A stretch of DNA of 64,000 nucleotides. Origin: Tragulus kanchil. Lineage: Eukaryota > Chordata > Mammalia > Artiodactyla > Tragulidae. A model generated the notes under the pieces. The model saw only the letters and a list, made by a program, of their open reading frames with translations, made no database searches and was not told the origin of the DNA. Within the stretch, counting starts at the first letter, position 1, and the number at the start of each line of letters is the position of its first letter. Below, piece by piece: positions 1 through 12,198 of the stretch. The stretch is from positions 166,419,084 to 166,483,083 of the forward strand of contig JAIOJX010000030.1 of assembly GCA_022376925.1 (NCBI GenBank), read 5' to 3'. The translations under genes and the position numbers were made by a program.

Positions 1-182
1 GTGCTGGGAGGAATCGAAGTGAATGATCCTGCCATGGAATTTAACGTGGCCATTCAAAATGTCTCTGGGAAATGTGGAACAGTGTCAGGGAAAGGTTATT
101 TTGTGCCGCTGAGTGAAAAAGGCAGGGCAGGGCACAAGATAGTAATTGCTAAATACTAATACTTTTTAAAACTAGGAACAGA

Positions 183-289
183 GGGACTTACCTGGAATCC
201 AGTAGTTAGGACTCCGTGCCTCCCTCCACTTCCGCGAGTTCCATCCCAGGTCAAGGAATAAGATCCCACATGGCGCGGCCAAAACAAAA
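183..289 (+). mobile_element. CHR-1-type SINE
   Basis: gggacttacctgg head, a degenerate polymerase III promoter, gatcccacatg motif and a short A-rich tail. Flanked by direct repeats aactaggaacag (about 168 and 289), the target-site duplication of the insertion. Confidence 0.75.
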
Positions 290-677
290 ACTAGGAACAG
301 AAACATGCCTGTGGAGGAAGGCACAGAAATATTAAAGTTAAAAATGGTTGTACTCGGGTGCTGAATTTGCTCTTTGGAGGATTTAAAATATAGAGATCAT
401 GGTTTATTTTCACTGTGAAAAACATTTGTATGTTTTTTTTTTTTTTTTTTTCTAAAACAGTTGCCAATTGAAGTCACTACTATATGCAACTCTTAAAAGT
501 CTTAAGATATTTCATGGTTGTTTTTCTTTCTTTTTTCACTCGTAAGGCATTCGCCCCCCAGACATGAGGGTGGAGCGCCAGACCACATTTTGCAGAATTC
601 TAGTGCATCACAAGCAGACTATTGACGTTGATAATTTTATTTGTATTGATTTGTGTGTGTTTAGTTCTATACAGTTT

Positions 678-960
678 CTTTTTTTTCTTAATTTTGGTCT
701 TTTGTTTTTATTGTTTTATTCGTATTTATTTATTTTCATTCATTTTTATTCTTTGGCGTGCGTGGGCCTCCCATCGCAGTGGCCCCTCTCGCAGCAGAGC
801 ACCGGCTCGGGGCGCATGCTCTCAAGAGAGCTAGCTTACAACTGAACACACCAGTCCAGCCGCTCCGCGGGACATGGGATCCTCCCAGGCCAGGAATGGA
901 ACCGGCGCCCCTTGCACTGCAAGGCGGATTCTTTACCCAGTGGACCTCCGGGGAAGCGCT
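678..960 (-). mobile_element. Young CHR-2-like SINE (duplicate at 1788-2070)
   Basis: Antisense copy of the abundant SINE of this window: T-rich tail, ggcgtgcgtgggcctcccat, gatcctcccaggcc, and a 3' ggacctccggggaagc remnant of the head. Target-site duplication agttctatacagttt at 663-677 and 961-975. The copy at 1788-2070 comes from duplication 1. Host sequence is old L1. Confidence 0.85.
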
Positions 961-1367
961 AGTTCTATACAGTTTTATCAAGTTTAGACTGGTGTGTATC
1001 CGCTACCATCCTCAGATATTAAACACTTAAATCACCACAAAGGGTCCTCTTTTGGGGCTTTTATAACCACACCCATTTTCCTCCTCACTACTCCCAAAGG
1101 CCCAACTCTCTGTGACCACCAATCTGTTCTCTCTTTCTAAAATTTTGTCATTTCAGAAATGTTATATAAAGGGAATAGTATAGTATGTAACCTTTGAGGA
1201 CTGACTTTTTTAATTTCTGGAGATTCATCCAGGTTGTTGTATGTATCAATTTGTTCCTTTTTATTGCCGAGTAGTTTTCTGTGGTATGGATGTACCACAG
1301 CTGGTTTAACCATTCTCCTCTCAGTTGACATCTGGGCTGTTTCTACTTTGCGGCTGTTGCAAATAAA

Positions 1368-1490
1368 GGGACTTACCTGGTGGCTCAGATGGTAAAGAAT
1401 CAGCCTGCAGTGCAGGAGACTCTGTTTAATCCCTGGGTCAGGAAGATCCCTTGGAGAAGTGAATGGCAACCCACTCCAGTATTCTTGCCT
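1368..1490 (+). mobile_element. Bov-tA SINE, cut by duplication junction (full copies at 2478-2690 and 3594-3806)
   Basis: tRNA-derived ruminant SINE: gggacttacctggtggctca head, tgcaggagactctg, gaatggcaacccactccagt, attcttgcct. The first copy stops at the junction. The copies at 2478-2690 and 3594-3806 continue through ggaaaattcccatgg to the gttggatactactgac end. Diagnostic of Ruminantia. Confidence 0.88.
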
Positions 1491-2356
1491 CTTTGGAGGA
1501 TTTAAAATATAGAGATCATGGTTTATTTTCACTGTGAAAAACATTTGTATGTTTTTTTTTTCTAAAACAGTTGCCAATTGAAGTCACTACTATATGCAAC
1601 TCTTAAAAGTCTTAAGATATTTCATGGTTGTTTTTCTTTCTTTTTTCACTCGTAAGGCATTCGCCCCCCAGACATGAGGGTGGAGCGCCAGACCACATTT
1701 TGCAGAATTCTAGTGCATCACAAGCAGACTATTGACGTTGATAATTTTATTTGTATTGATTTGTGTGTGTTTAGTTCTATACAGTTTCTTTTTTTTCTTA
1801 ATTTTGGTCTTTTGTTTTTATTGTTTTATTCGTATTTATTTATTTTCATTCATTTTTATTCTTTGGCGTGCGTGGGCCTCCCATCGCAGTGGCCCCTCTC
1901 GCAGCAGAGCACCGGCTCGGGGCGCATGCTCTCAAGAGAGCTAGCTTACAACTGAACACACCAGTCCAGCCGCTCCGCGGCACATGGGATCCTCCCAGGC
2001 CAGGAATGGAACCGGCGCCCCTTGCACTGCAAGGCGGATTCTTTACCCAGTGGACCTCCGGGGAAGCGCTAGTTCTATACAGTTTTATCAAGTTTAGACT
2101 GGTGTGTATCCGCTACCATCCTCAGATATTAAACACTTAAATCACCACAAAGGGTCCTCTTTTGGGGCTTTTATAACCACACCCATTTTCCTCCTCACTA
2201 CTCCCAAAGGCCCAACTCTCTGTGACCACCAATCTGTTCTCTCTTTCTAAAATTTTGTCATTTCAGAAATGTTATATAAAGGGAATAGTATAGTATGTAA
2301 CCTTTGAGGACTGACTTTTTTAATTTCTGGAGATTCATCCAGGTTGTTGTATGTAT

Positions 2357-4594
2357 CAATTTGTTCCTTTTTATTGCCGAGTAGTTTTCTGTGGTATGGA
2401 TGTACCACAGCTGGTTTAACCATTCTCCTCTCAGTTGACATCTGGGCTGTTTCTACTTTGCGGCTGTTGCAAATAAAGGGACTTACCTGGTGGCTCAGAT
2501 GGTAAAGAATCAGCCTGCAGTGCAGGAGACTCTGTTTAATCCCTGGGTCAGGAAGATCCCTTGGAGAAGTGAATGGCAACCCACTCCAGTATTCTTGCCT
2601 GGAAAATTCCCATGGAAAAGAGGAACCTGATGGGCTGCCATCCATAGAATCACAGAGTTGGATACTACTGACTGACTGACACACATATGAGGATTACAAA
2701 TAAAATTGATGTAAACATTCATACATAGGTTTTTGTGGGAGCTTAAGCTTTCATTTTTCCAGGATAGATGGCCAAGAGTCCAGTTGTATGATGAATAATA
2801 ACATGTTTAGTTTCATAAGAAGCCATCAACCTATTTTGTAGAGTCGTTCTACATTTTACATTTCCATTAAAAGTGTATGAATGATCTACTTTCTCTGAAT
2901 CTTTGCTGGTATTTGTCACTTTTTTTTTTTTTAATTTTGGCTTCTTTTATTGGTTTTGTATTTATTTATTTTTATCCATCCTTATTCTTTGGCCTGTGTG
3001 GGCCTCCCATTGCTGTGGCCTCTCTCCTTGTAGAGCATCGGCTCTGGGCACAGGCGCTCCGGAGCGCTAGCGCGTACCTAACTGGACACACCGGTCCAGC
3101 CGCTCCGCGACATGTGGGATCATCCTGGCCAGGGATCCAACCCGCGCCCTTTGCACTGCAAGGCGGACTCTTTACCCACTGGACCACCAGGGAAGCCCAC
3201 TATTTTTTATTTTAACCATACTAATAGCTGTGTGGTGACACCTCATTGTGGTTCTAGTGTGTGTAATGGATAATGATATTGAACATTTTTTTTCAGGTGC
3301 GGATTTGCAATCTGTTTATCTTTGGTGCAGTGTCTGTTCATGTCTTTTTGCCCATTTTCTAACTGTTGACTTTTGAGAATTCTTTATACATTCTAGATAC
3401 TAACCGTTTGTTGGATTGTAATTTGCAAATATTTTCTCCCATTCTGTAGTTTGCCTTTTCTCTTAACGTGAACAATTTGTTCCTTTTTATTGCCGAGTAG
3501 TTTTCTGTGGTATGGATGTACCACAGCTGGTTTAACCATTCTCCTCTCAGTTGACATCTGGGCTGTTTCTACTTTGCGGCTGTTGCAAATAAAGGGACTT
3601 ACCTGGTGGCTCAGATGGTAAAGAATCAGCCTGCAGTGCAGGAGACTCTGTTTAATCCCTGGGTCAGGAAGATCCCTTGGAGAAGTGAATGGCAACCCAC
3701 TCCAGTATTCTTGCCTGGAAAATTCCCATGGAAAAGAGGAACCTGATGGGCTGCCATCCATAGAATCACAGAGTTGGATACTACTGACTGACTGACACAC
3801 ATATGAGGATTACAAATAAAATTGATGTAAACATTCATACATAGGTTTTTGTGGGAGCTTAAGCTTTCATTTTTCCAGGATAGATGGCCAAGAGTCCAGT
3901 TGTATGATGAATAATAACATGTTTAGTTTCATAAGAAGCCATCAACCTATTTTGTAGAGTCGTTCTACATTTTACATTTCCATTAAAAGTGTATGAATGA
4001 TCTACTTTCTCTGAATCTTTGCTGGTATTTGTCACTTTTTTTTTTTTTTAATTTTGGCTTCTTTTATTGGTTTTGTATTTATTTATTTTTATCCATCCTT
4101 ATTCTTTGGCCTGTGTGGGCCTCCCATTGCTGTGGCCTCTCTCCTTGTAGAGCATCGGCTCTGGGCACAGGCGCTCCGGAGCGCTAGCGCGTACCTAACT
4201 GGACACACCGGTCCAGCCGCTCCGCGACATGTGGGATCATCCTGGCCAGGGATCCAACCCGCGCCCTTTGCACTGCAAGGCGGACTCTTTACCCACTGGA
4301 CCACCAGGGAAGCCCACTATTTTTTATTTTAACCATACTAATAGCTGTGTGGTGACACCTCATTGTGGTTCTAGTGTGTGTAATGGATAATGATATTGAA
4401 CATTTTTTTTCAGGTGCGGATTTGCAATCTGTTTATCTTTGGTGCAGTGTCTGTTCATGTCTTTTTGCCCATTTTCTAACTGTTGACTTTTGAGAATTCT
4501 TTATACATTCTAGATACTAACCGTTTGTTGGATTGTAATTTGCAAATATTTTCTCCCATTCTGTAGTTTGCCTTTTCTCTTAACGTGAACAATT
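2357..4594. repeat. Tandem duplication 2, unit about 1116 bp, junction 3473
   Basis: Copy A 2357-3472 and copy B 3473-4594, with 6 bp of shared sequence (caattt) at the breakpoint. The start of A overlaps the end of duplication 1, so the segment 1247-1490 exists three times (also 2357-2600 and 3473-3716). The copies differ in a T run and otherwise look identical. Confidence 0.97.
2921..3198 (-). mobile_element. Young CHR-2-like SINE (duplicate at 4036-4315)
   Basis: T-rich tail, ttctttggcctgtgtgggcc, agagcatcggctctgggc, ctggacacaccggtccagc and the head complement accagggaagcc. It sits in the old antisense L1. The second copy comes from duplication 2. Confidence 0.88.
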
Positions 4595-4883
4595 TTCACA
4601 GAACAGAAATTTTGATTTGGTTCAGTTTACCATTTTCTTTCTGTCAGTGTTGTGTTAAAGAACTTCCTACCTAGCCCTAGATTCCAAAGATTTACCCCTA
4701 TGATTTTCTAAAAGCATTATAATCATGTTCATGATTTATTTTGGAATAATTTTTATATAAGATATGAGGTTTAGGTTGAGGTTCTTTTTTTCTTTATAAC
4801 CTATAGTGTTCACTTCAACACTATTTATTGAAAGGTATCCTTCCTCAACTGAATTGCTTTTGAACCTTTGTCAAAAATCAGTT

Positions 4884-5745
4884 GTGAAAATTCAACAGTA
4901 ACAACAAAAAACAACCCACTTCAAAAATAGGCAAAGGACTTGAAGAGACATTCCTTCCAAGAAGATACACAGATGGCTAATAAGCATGTGTAAAGATGCT
5001 CAACTTTACTATCCATTAAGGAAATGCAAATCAAAGCCACAGTGGCATACCACTTCATACCCATTAGAATGACTTATTATTTTTTAAGAGAAAATGAGTG
5101 TTGTCTAAGATGTGGGAAAAAATGAAACCTGTATGTATTGCTGGTGGGAGTATAAAATGGTAGTCCAGCCATTGTAGAAAAGTTTAGCAGTTCTTCAAAA
5201 ATTTAAACATAGATTATGATCTGGCAATTCACTTCTGAGCATATGCCCAAAATATGAAAGCAAAGCAATACTTGTACACCAGTGCCCATAGAAGCATTAT
5301 TCACGATTTCCAAAAGGTGGAAATGATCGAAATGTCCATCTCCAGATGAATGGATAAATAAAATGTGGTATTATCCATTAAATGGAATATTATTCAGGCA
5401 TAAAAAGGAATGAAACACTGACACATGCTCCAACATGGATGAACCTTGAAAAATTATAAGTGAAATAAACCTGTCATAAAAGGACAACTGTTGTATAATT
5501 CCACTAATATTAGGTATCTAGAGTAGAGATAGATAGTAGAATAGAGATTGCAGGTGTCAGGGGAAGAGGGAAGTGTGGAGTTATTATTAAAGAGTATGAA
5601 GTTTCTGTTTAGAATGATGAAAAGGTTCTGCAGACAGATGATGGTGATTGTTCATTAGTGTTTTAAGTATACTTAGCATCACTGAACTGTACACTTAAAG
5701 ATGCTTTAAAATAGTAAATTGCTATGTATGTTTTATAGTCAAAAA
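4884..5745 (+). mobile_element. Old L1 3' end, sense
   Basis: Sense-strand L1 ORF2 C-terminal and 3' UTR sequence: aggcaaaggacttgaagaga, aatgcaaatcaaagccacag, ttgctggtgggagtataaaatgg, atggaatattattcaggcat, atgaaccttgaaaa, tgtacacttaaa. Many substitutions and no frame. It abuts the antisense L1 on its left, so the two fragments converge. The part from 5221 on is repeated at 6371-6893. Confidence 0.8.
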
Positions 5746-7497
5746 TTTTTTTTCTTTCTTTTTTTTTTTAAATTATTGCTTTATTTATCTTAATTTGGCT
5801 GCACTGAGTCTTAGTTGTGGCATGTGGGATCCAGCTCCCTGACCAGGGATTGAACTTGGGCCCCCTTTCATTAGAAGCACAGAGTCTTACCCACTGGACC
5901 ACCAGCGAAGTCCTCCCCAATTTTTTCTTTAATCAGTTAAGTATATTTGTGTGGGTCTAGCTGTTCTTTTTTCTAATCTGTAAATTAGGCCCTTCCCACG
6001 GTTTAACACAGCTTCAGCTTTCAGCTGGGACTTTTGCCTTTTTTAAGATAGTAAGATCACCAGTAGACTTCCCTTCATTGAAATAATATTCTCTCACCCG
6101 CAAATCAGTAAATATAACATAAGCAGTTAGTGATCCTACTCTTACTTTGAGAAGCAAAATTGAATAGTCTGTCAGAAGTAAGAATACCTTGGTTTTACTC
6201 TCTGACATTAGTCAAGTCAAAAATGTCAACTTTATTCTTAAAATAGCAATAGTAGGGCTTCTCTGGTAGTTCAGCAGTAAAGAATTTGCCTGCCAATGCA
6301 GGAGACATGAGTTTGATCCCTGATCCAGGAAGATCCCACATGCTGTTTAAAAAGAGAAAAATTCTAGAGCCTGGCAATTCACTTCTGAGCATATGCCCAA
6401 AATATGAAAGCAAAGCAATACTTGTACACCAGTGCCCATAGAAGCATTATTCACGATTTCCAAAAGGTGGAAATGATCGAAATGTCCATCTCCAGATGAA
6501 TGGATAAATAAAATGTGGTATTATCCATTAAATGGAATATTATTCAGGCATAAAAAGGAATGAAACACTGACACATGCTCCAACATGGATGAACCTTGAA
6601 AAATTATAAGTGAAATAAACCTGTCATAAAAGGACAACTGTTGTATAATTCCACTAATATTAGGTATCTAGAGTAGAGATAGATAGTAGAATAGAGATTG
6701 CAGGTGTCAGGGGAAGAGGGAAGTGTGGAGTTATTATTAAAGAGTATGAAGTTTCTGTTTAGAATGATGAAAAGGTTCTGCAGACAGATGATGGTGATTG
6801 TTCATTAGTGTTTTAAGTATACTTAGCATCACTGAACTGTACACTTAAAGATGCTTTAAAATAGTAAATTGCTATGTATGTTTTATAGTCAAAAATTTTT
6901 TTTCTTTCTTTTTTTTTTTAAATTATTGCTTTATTTATCTTAATTTGGCTGCACTGAGTCTTAGTTGTGGCATGTGGGATCCAGCTCCCTGACCAGGGAT
7001 CGAACCTGGGCCCCTTGCATTAGAAGCACAGAGTCTTACCCACTGGACCACCAGGGAAGTCCTCCCCAATTTTTTCTTTAATCAGTTAAGTATATTTGTG
7101 TGGGTCTAGCTGTTCTTTTTTCTAATCTGTAAATTAGGCCCTTCCCACGGTTTAACACAGCTTCAGCTTTCAGCTGGGACTTTTGCCTTTTTTAAGATAG
7201 TAAGATCACCAGTAGACTTCCCTTCATTGAAATAATATTCTCTCACCCGCAAATCAGTAAATATAACATAAGCAGTTAGTGATCCTACTCTTACTTTGAG
7301 AAGCAAAATTGAATAGTCTGTCAGAAGTAAGAATACCTTGGTTTTACTCTCTGACATTAGTCAAGTCAAAAATGTCAACTTTATTCTTAAAATAGCAATA
7401 GTAGGGCTTCTCTGGTAGTTCAGCAGTAAAGAATTTGCCTGCCAATGCAGGAGACATGAGTTTGATCCCTGATCCAGGAAGATCCCACATGCTGTGG
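5221..7497. repeat. Tandem duplication 3, unit about 1150 bp, junction 6371
   Basis: Copy A 5221-6346, 24 bp of A-rich filler (6347-6370), copy B 6371-7497. The filler ends attctagagc and resembles a corrupted form of the attctaagcc that follows B. Differences also occur in the CHR SINE at 5848-5911 versus 6998-7060. Confidence 0.96.
5758..5916 (-). mobile_element. CHR-1-type SINE (duplicate at 6908-7065)
   Basis: ttggctgcactgagtcttag, gtgggatccagctccctga, cagggattgaac, and the end ccactggaccaccagcgaag. Direct repeats related to aattttttcttt flank it. Copy B carries the less-mutated bases (gggatcgaacctgg, accagggaag). Confidence 0.8.
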
Positions 7498-7898
7498 AGC
7501 ATTCTAAGCCCATGAGCCACAACTACTGAGCCTGTGCTCTAGAGCCTTGGAGCCACAACTATTGCGCCCATGTGCTGCGACTACTGAAGCCTGTGTGCCA
7601 GAGAGTCCAAGTTGCACAAGAAAAGTCACCGCAACAATAAGATCCCACATGCTGTGGAACAACCAAGCCTGTGAGCCACAACTATTGAGTCTGTGCTCTA
7701 GAGCCTCAGAGCCACAACTGCTGAGCTCGTGTGCTGCAACTACAGAAGCCCATGAGCCCTAGAGCCTGAGTTCCACAACGAGAAGTCACCGCAACAAGAA
7801 GCCTGCTCACTTCAATTAGAGAGTAGCCCTCACTCCGTGCAACTAGAGAAGAGCCTGTGGCAGCAGTGAAAACCCAGAATAGCCACACACACACAAAT
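7404..7898 (+). mobile_element. Dimeric CHR-type SINE (truncated duplicate at 6255-6346)
   Basis: Head gggcttctctggtagttcag followed by two successive copies of the body. gatcccacatgctgtgga occurs at about 7482 and 7642, each followed by gagccacaact...gtgctctagagcc. The tail is caactagagaagagcctgtgg and aaaacccagaatagccacac. Target-site duplication atagcaatagta lies at 6244-6255 / 7393-7404 and 7899-7910. The first head (6255-6346) is cut by duplication 3. At nearly 500 bp it is about twice the size of one unit. Confidence 0.8.
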
Positions 7899-7910
7899 AT
7901 AGCAATAGTA

Positions 7911-8952
7911 AGTTTGTTTTCCTGATAATCAAAAAGGTCATAAAAGTACTTTGTAAACTGAAATGCTCTTCAGCTATGATGCATTATTACAGACTTAGCT
8001 GTTTTGCCTCAAAATGGAAGTAAGCTTTGCTGCAGCTTAAGATCAAGGCTCCATTTGGTTCTTCCCATTTCAGAGTTCTCCTCTTAATGCACCTCAGCTT
8101 TACAGGTAGAAAATCTAATTTGGTCATAAACCAGGAGTTTCATTTGGGATCAGACTTAAGCCATCCATGGCATTAGGTGAAAATATGTAAACAAGAACAC
8201 TAAGGCACTAGTTTACACTGGGGAATTGTGACCCCTATCAAAACTCCTCCTTGTCCAGGATCAGACACTCATGAAGCCAAAAGAGTCACCAGAAAGATCT
8301 TGTGGGTGATTCAGAGCAAATAGAAGCAAACTGCATTGAAATATTGTTTGACCCAGGGTTAAACTTTATTAAATATTCTACTTTTCAATCAGAAGCACCC
8401 CACGGATAAAAATTGTCCATTATTGCTGAAAGGTGCTGGATACACACTGCCAGTTCTGCCTCTTCACATTGCCATGGATTTGGCCTTTCTTTGTTGGCCA
8501 CCAGCTTCTCAGACTACCCTACCCCACCCCACTACGCCCTTGCACACTTGGTTTTAATTTGAGACTGTTTTGGCTATAGTCAAGTCCTAGTTTATCTGTG
8601 GAATGATGTGTTTGTATATACAGTGATCTCATTCATCATATGTTGACTCTATTAGAAAACTCAATGTTCTGCCAAGTTTCCTTAGTCCTTAGTTCCAAGG
8701 GACCACTCTGATGGCTCTCCTCCAAGCATAATGGATTGGTAATGCATTTTCATTTTCCCCAAATGTTTCAGTTTCACTCTTGGCTCACATCATGATCTTT
8801 CAAAACACTTGGATGAAAGTCACCTTTTCTCAGAAATAATTGGTTTCTTTCATGTTGATTAGGTCACTAATGCCTTGTCTACTTACTGGTTTTCAATTTA
8901 TTGCCTCTGCAGTAAGACCATGTATATGTGGGAATCTCCTCAGCTTCATTTT
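7911..8952. other. Unique sequence, no gene seen
   Basis: About 1 kb of AT-rich sequence without a recognised repeat or splice-bordered frame. Most of it (from 8192) recurs at 9339-10098 through duplication 4. Confidence 0.6.
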
Positions 8953-10466
8953 TTAAAAAAATTGAAGTATAGTTGATTTACAATATTCTATTCGTTATTT
9001 CTGTACACACAGTGATTCAGTTACATATATATATTTTATATTATTTTCCAGTATGGTTTATCATAGTATATTGAACATAGTTCTCTGTGCTATACAGTAG
9101 GATGTTATTGTTTATCTATTTTATACATAGAAGTTTACTTCTGCTAACCCCAACTTCCTACCCCATCCCTTCTCCAACTCCGTTTCCCTTGGCAACCATC
9201 AGTCAGCTTTCTGTGTATGTGATTCTGTTTCATAGATAGGTTAATTTGTGTGATATTTTAGATTCCATATATAAGTGATATGGTATTTGATTTCTCTTTT
9301 TGACTTAATTCATTAATGTCATTATTGATCCATGGCAGCAAGAACACTAAGGCACTAGTTTACACTGGGAATTGTGACCCCGATCAAAACTCCTCCTTGT
9401 CCAGGATCAGACACTCATGAAGCCAAAAGAGTCACCAGAAAGATCTTGTGGGTGATTCAGAGCAAATAGAAGCAAACTGCATTGAAATATTGTTTGACCC
9501 AGGGTTAAACTTTATTAAATATTCTACTTTTCAATCAGAAGCACCCCACGGATAAAAATTGTCCATTATTGCTGAAAGGTGCTGGATACACACTGCCAGT
9601 TCTGCCTCTTCACATTGCCATGGATTTGGCCTTTCTTTGTTGGCCACCAGCTTCTCAGACTACCCTACCCCACCCCACTACGCCCTTGCACACTTGGTTT
9701 TAATTTGAGACTGTTTTGGCTATAGTCAAGTCCTAGTTTATCTGTGGAATGATGTGTTTGTATATACAGTGATCTCATTCATCATATGTTGACTCTATTA
9801 GAAAACTCAATGTTCTGCCAAGTTTCCTTAGTCCTTAGTTCCAAGGGACCACTCTGATGGCTCTCCTCCAAGCATAATGGATTGGTAATGCATTTTCATT
9901 TTCCCCAAATGTTTCAGTTTCACTCTTGGCTCACATCATGATCTTTCAAAACACTTGGATGAAAGTCACCTTTTCTCAGAAATAATTGGTTTCTTTCATG
10001 TTGATTAGGTCACTAATGCCTTGTCTACTTACTGGTTTTCAATTTATTGCCTCTGCAGTAAGACCATGTATATGTGGGAATCTCCTCAGCTTCATTTTTT
10101 TAAAAAAATTGAAGTATAGTTGATTTACAATATTCTATTCGTTATTTCTGTACACACAGTGATTCAGTTACATATATATATTTTATATTATTTTCCAGTA
10201 TGGTTTATCATAGTATATTGAACATAGTTCTCTGTGCTATACAGTAGGATGTTATTGTTTATCTATTTTATACATAGAAGTTTACTTCTGCTAACCCCAA
10301 CTTCCTACCCCATCCCTTCTCCAACTCCGTTTCCCTTGGCAACCATCAGTCAGCTTTCTGTGTATGTGATTCTGTTTCATAGATAGGTTAATTTGTGTGA
10401 TATTTTAGATTCCATATATAAGTGATATGGTATTTGATTTCTCTTTTTGACTTAATTCATTAATGT
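8192..10466. repeat. Tandem duplication 4, unit about 1147 bp, junction 9339
   Basis: Copy A 8192-9319, filler of about 19 bp, copy B 9339-10466. B differs from A near its start by one missing G and one T-to-G change (about 9367 and 9381). Contents: unique sequence followed by an antisense L1 3' end. Confidence 0.96.
8953..9338 (-). mobile_element. L1 3' end, antisense (further copies at 10099-10485 and 11179-11565)
   Basis: Typical cetartiodactyl L1 3' UTR in reverse complement: attgaagtatagttgattta, agtgattcagttacatatat, atagttctctgtgctataca, ttggcaaccatcagtc, attccatatataagtgatat. A T-rich/A-rich block at the left marks the tail. Present three times only because duplications 4 and 5 overlap. 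Confidence 0.85.
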
Positions 10467-10611
10467 GATCATCTCTATTTGCATCCACTCTGCTTTCTTC
10501 TTATAAAAATCAAAACAAATAACTGGCTGAGGATGTTTATATATGAAAAAGACTGAGAATAAAGTAGCTGTGGTATATTGGGAAAAAGTATTGGATTTGG
10601 GACCTGATGGG

Positions 10612-10642
10612 AAGTGTGTGTGTGTGTGTGCGTGTGCATGTG
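10612..10642. repeat. GT microsatellite (copy at 11692-11722)
   Basis: Simple gtgtgt run with one cg and one ca interruption. Both copies have the same length, which is unusual if they had evolved separately. Confidence 0.9.
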
Positions 10643-10884
10643 GGCAGTGGAAGAGGGAAATGAAGGGAAGGGAAGAAGAAGCATTTCTTAAACAGGTATT
10701 ACTTTTTGTCTATGCCTTCTGTTCAATCTTGTAGTCTTTCCATGGGACCAGGGGCTTAAATTCTGGATTTGGGTCCAGCGCTGTCTCTTTTCAGTTGTAT
10801 GCACTTGAGTAAATTAGAGCTTTCCATATTGAAAAGTCAGGATAATACATACTTCAGTTTTTGTGAGAGACTAGAGGAGACTAT

Positions 10885-11073
10885 GGGCTTCCCTGGTGGC
10901 TCAGTGGTAAAGAACCTGCCCACCAATGCAGAAGACTCAAGTTTGATCCCTGGGTCAGGAAGATCCCCTGGAGAAGGAAATGGCAACCCACTCCAGTATT
11001 CTTGCCTGGGAAACCCTATGAACAGAGGAGCCTGGTGGCTACCATCCGTGGAATCTCAAAAGAGTTGGATATG
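10885..11073 (+). mobile_element. Bov-tA SINE (duplicate at 11966-12154)
   Basis: gggcttccctggtggctcag head with A box, tttgatccctgggtcagg B-box area, gaaatggcaacccactccag, attcttgcctggg, and agagttggatatgacc near the end. Ruminant-specific family. Confidence 0.92.
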
Positions 11074-12198
11074 ACCAGCGACATAAGAACAATAAAGTGG
11101 AGAATATAAACACGTTCTATTTATTCATTTATTTATTTTTGGCTGCACTGAATCTTCAGTGCTGTACATTTTTTTCATTTTTTAAAAATTGAAGTATAGT
11201 TGATTTACAATATTCTATTCGTTATTTCTGTACACACAGTGATTCAGTTACATATATATATTTTATATTATTTTCCAGTATGGTTTATCATAGTATATTG
11301 AACATAGTTCTCTGTGCTATACAGTAGGATGTTATTGTTTATCTATTTTATACATAGAAGTTTACTTCTGCTAACCCCAACTTCCTACCCCATCCCTTCT
11401 CCAACTCCGTTTCCCTTGGCAACCATCAGTCAGCTTTCTGTGTATGTGATTCTGTTTCATAGATAGGTTAATTTGTGTGATATTTTAGATTCCATATATA
11501 AGTGATATGGTATTTGATTTCTCTTTTTGACTTAATTCATTAATGTGATCATCTCTATTTGCATCCACTCTGCTTTCTTCTTATAAAAATCAAAACAAAT
11601 AACTGGCTGAGGATGTTTATATATGAAAAAGACTGAGAATAAAGTAGCTGTGGTATATTGGGAAAAAGTATTGGATTTGGGACCTGATGGGAAGTGTGTG
11701 TGTGTGTGTGCGTGTGCATGTGGGCAGTGGAAGAGGGAAATGAAGGGAAGGGAAGAAGAAGCATTTCTTAAACAGGTATTACTTTTTGTCTATGCCTTCT
11801 GTTCAATCTTGTAGTCTTTCCATGGGACCAGGGGCTTAAATTCTGGATTTGGGTCCAGCGCTGTCTCTTTTCAGTTGTATGCACTTGAGTAAATTAGAGC
11901 TTTCCATATTGAAAAAGTCAGGATAATACATACTTCAGTTTTTGTGAGAGACTAGAGGAGACTATGGGCTTCCCTGGTGGCTCAGTGGTAAAGAACCTGC
12001 CCACCAATGCAGAAGACTCAAGTTTGATCCCTGGGTCAGGAAGATCCCCTGGAGAAGGAAATGGCAACCCACTCCAGTATTCTTGCCTGGGAAACCCTAT
12101 GAACAGAGGAGCCTGGTGGCTACCATCCGTGGAATCTCAAAAGAGTTGGATATGACCAGCGACATAAGAACAATAAAGTGGAGAATATAAACACGTTC

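Larger units (their letters stand above)
370..2600. repeat. Tandem duplication 1, unit about 1119 bp, junction 1489
   Basis: Copy A 370-1488 and copy B 1489-2600. The copies share about 2 bp at the breakpoint. B begins in the middle of a Bov-tA SINE, which only B completes. Visible differences are a shorter T run in B (10 versus 19), near its start, and one base (g871 versus c1981). Contents: old L1 antisense sequence with a young antisense SINE. Confidence 0.97.
976..4883 (-). mobile_element. Old L1 fragment, antisense (3' UTR and ORF2 end), interrupted and duplicated
   Basis: Reading left to right on the plus strand it follows the reverse complement of mammalian L1: the 3' region around 976-1367, then attcatacataggttt (from about 2710), the block before caacctattttgtagag, ggtgacacctcattgtgg (3223), and gttcatgtctttttgcccattttc (3338, 4453), ending near tttgtcaaaaatcag (4868-4882). 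A Bov-tA SINE and a young SINE interrupt it, and duplications 1 and 2 repeat much of it. No intact frame survives. L1M-grade age is my estimate from divergence. Confidence 0.75.

Noticed and set aside
1..168. Open reading frame from the window edge to a stop at 169
   Set aside because: 56 codons without a recognisable family, splice acceptor or start. It could be a chance frame or an exon fragment cut by the edge, and there is not enough to call it.
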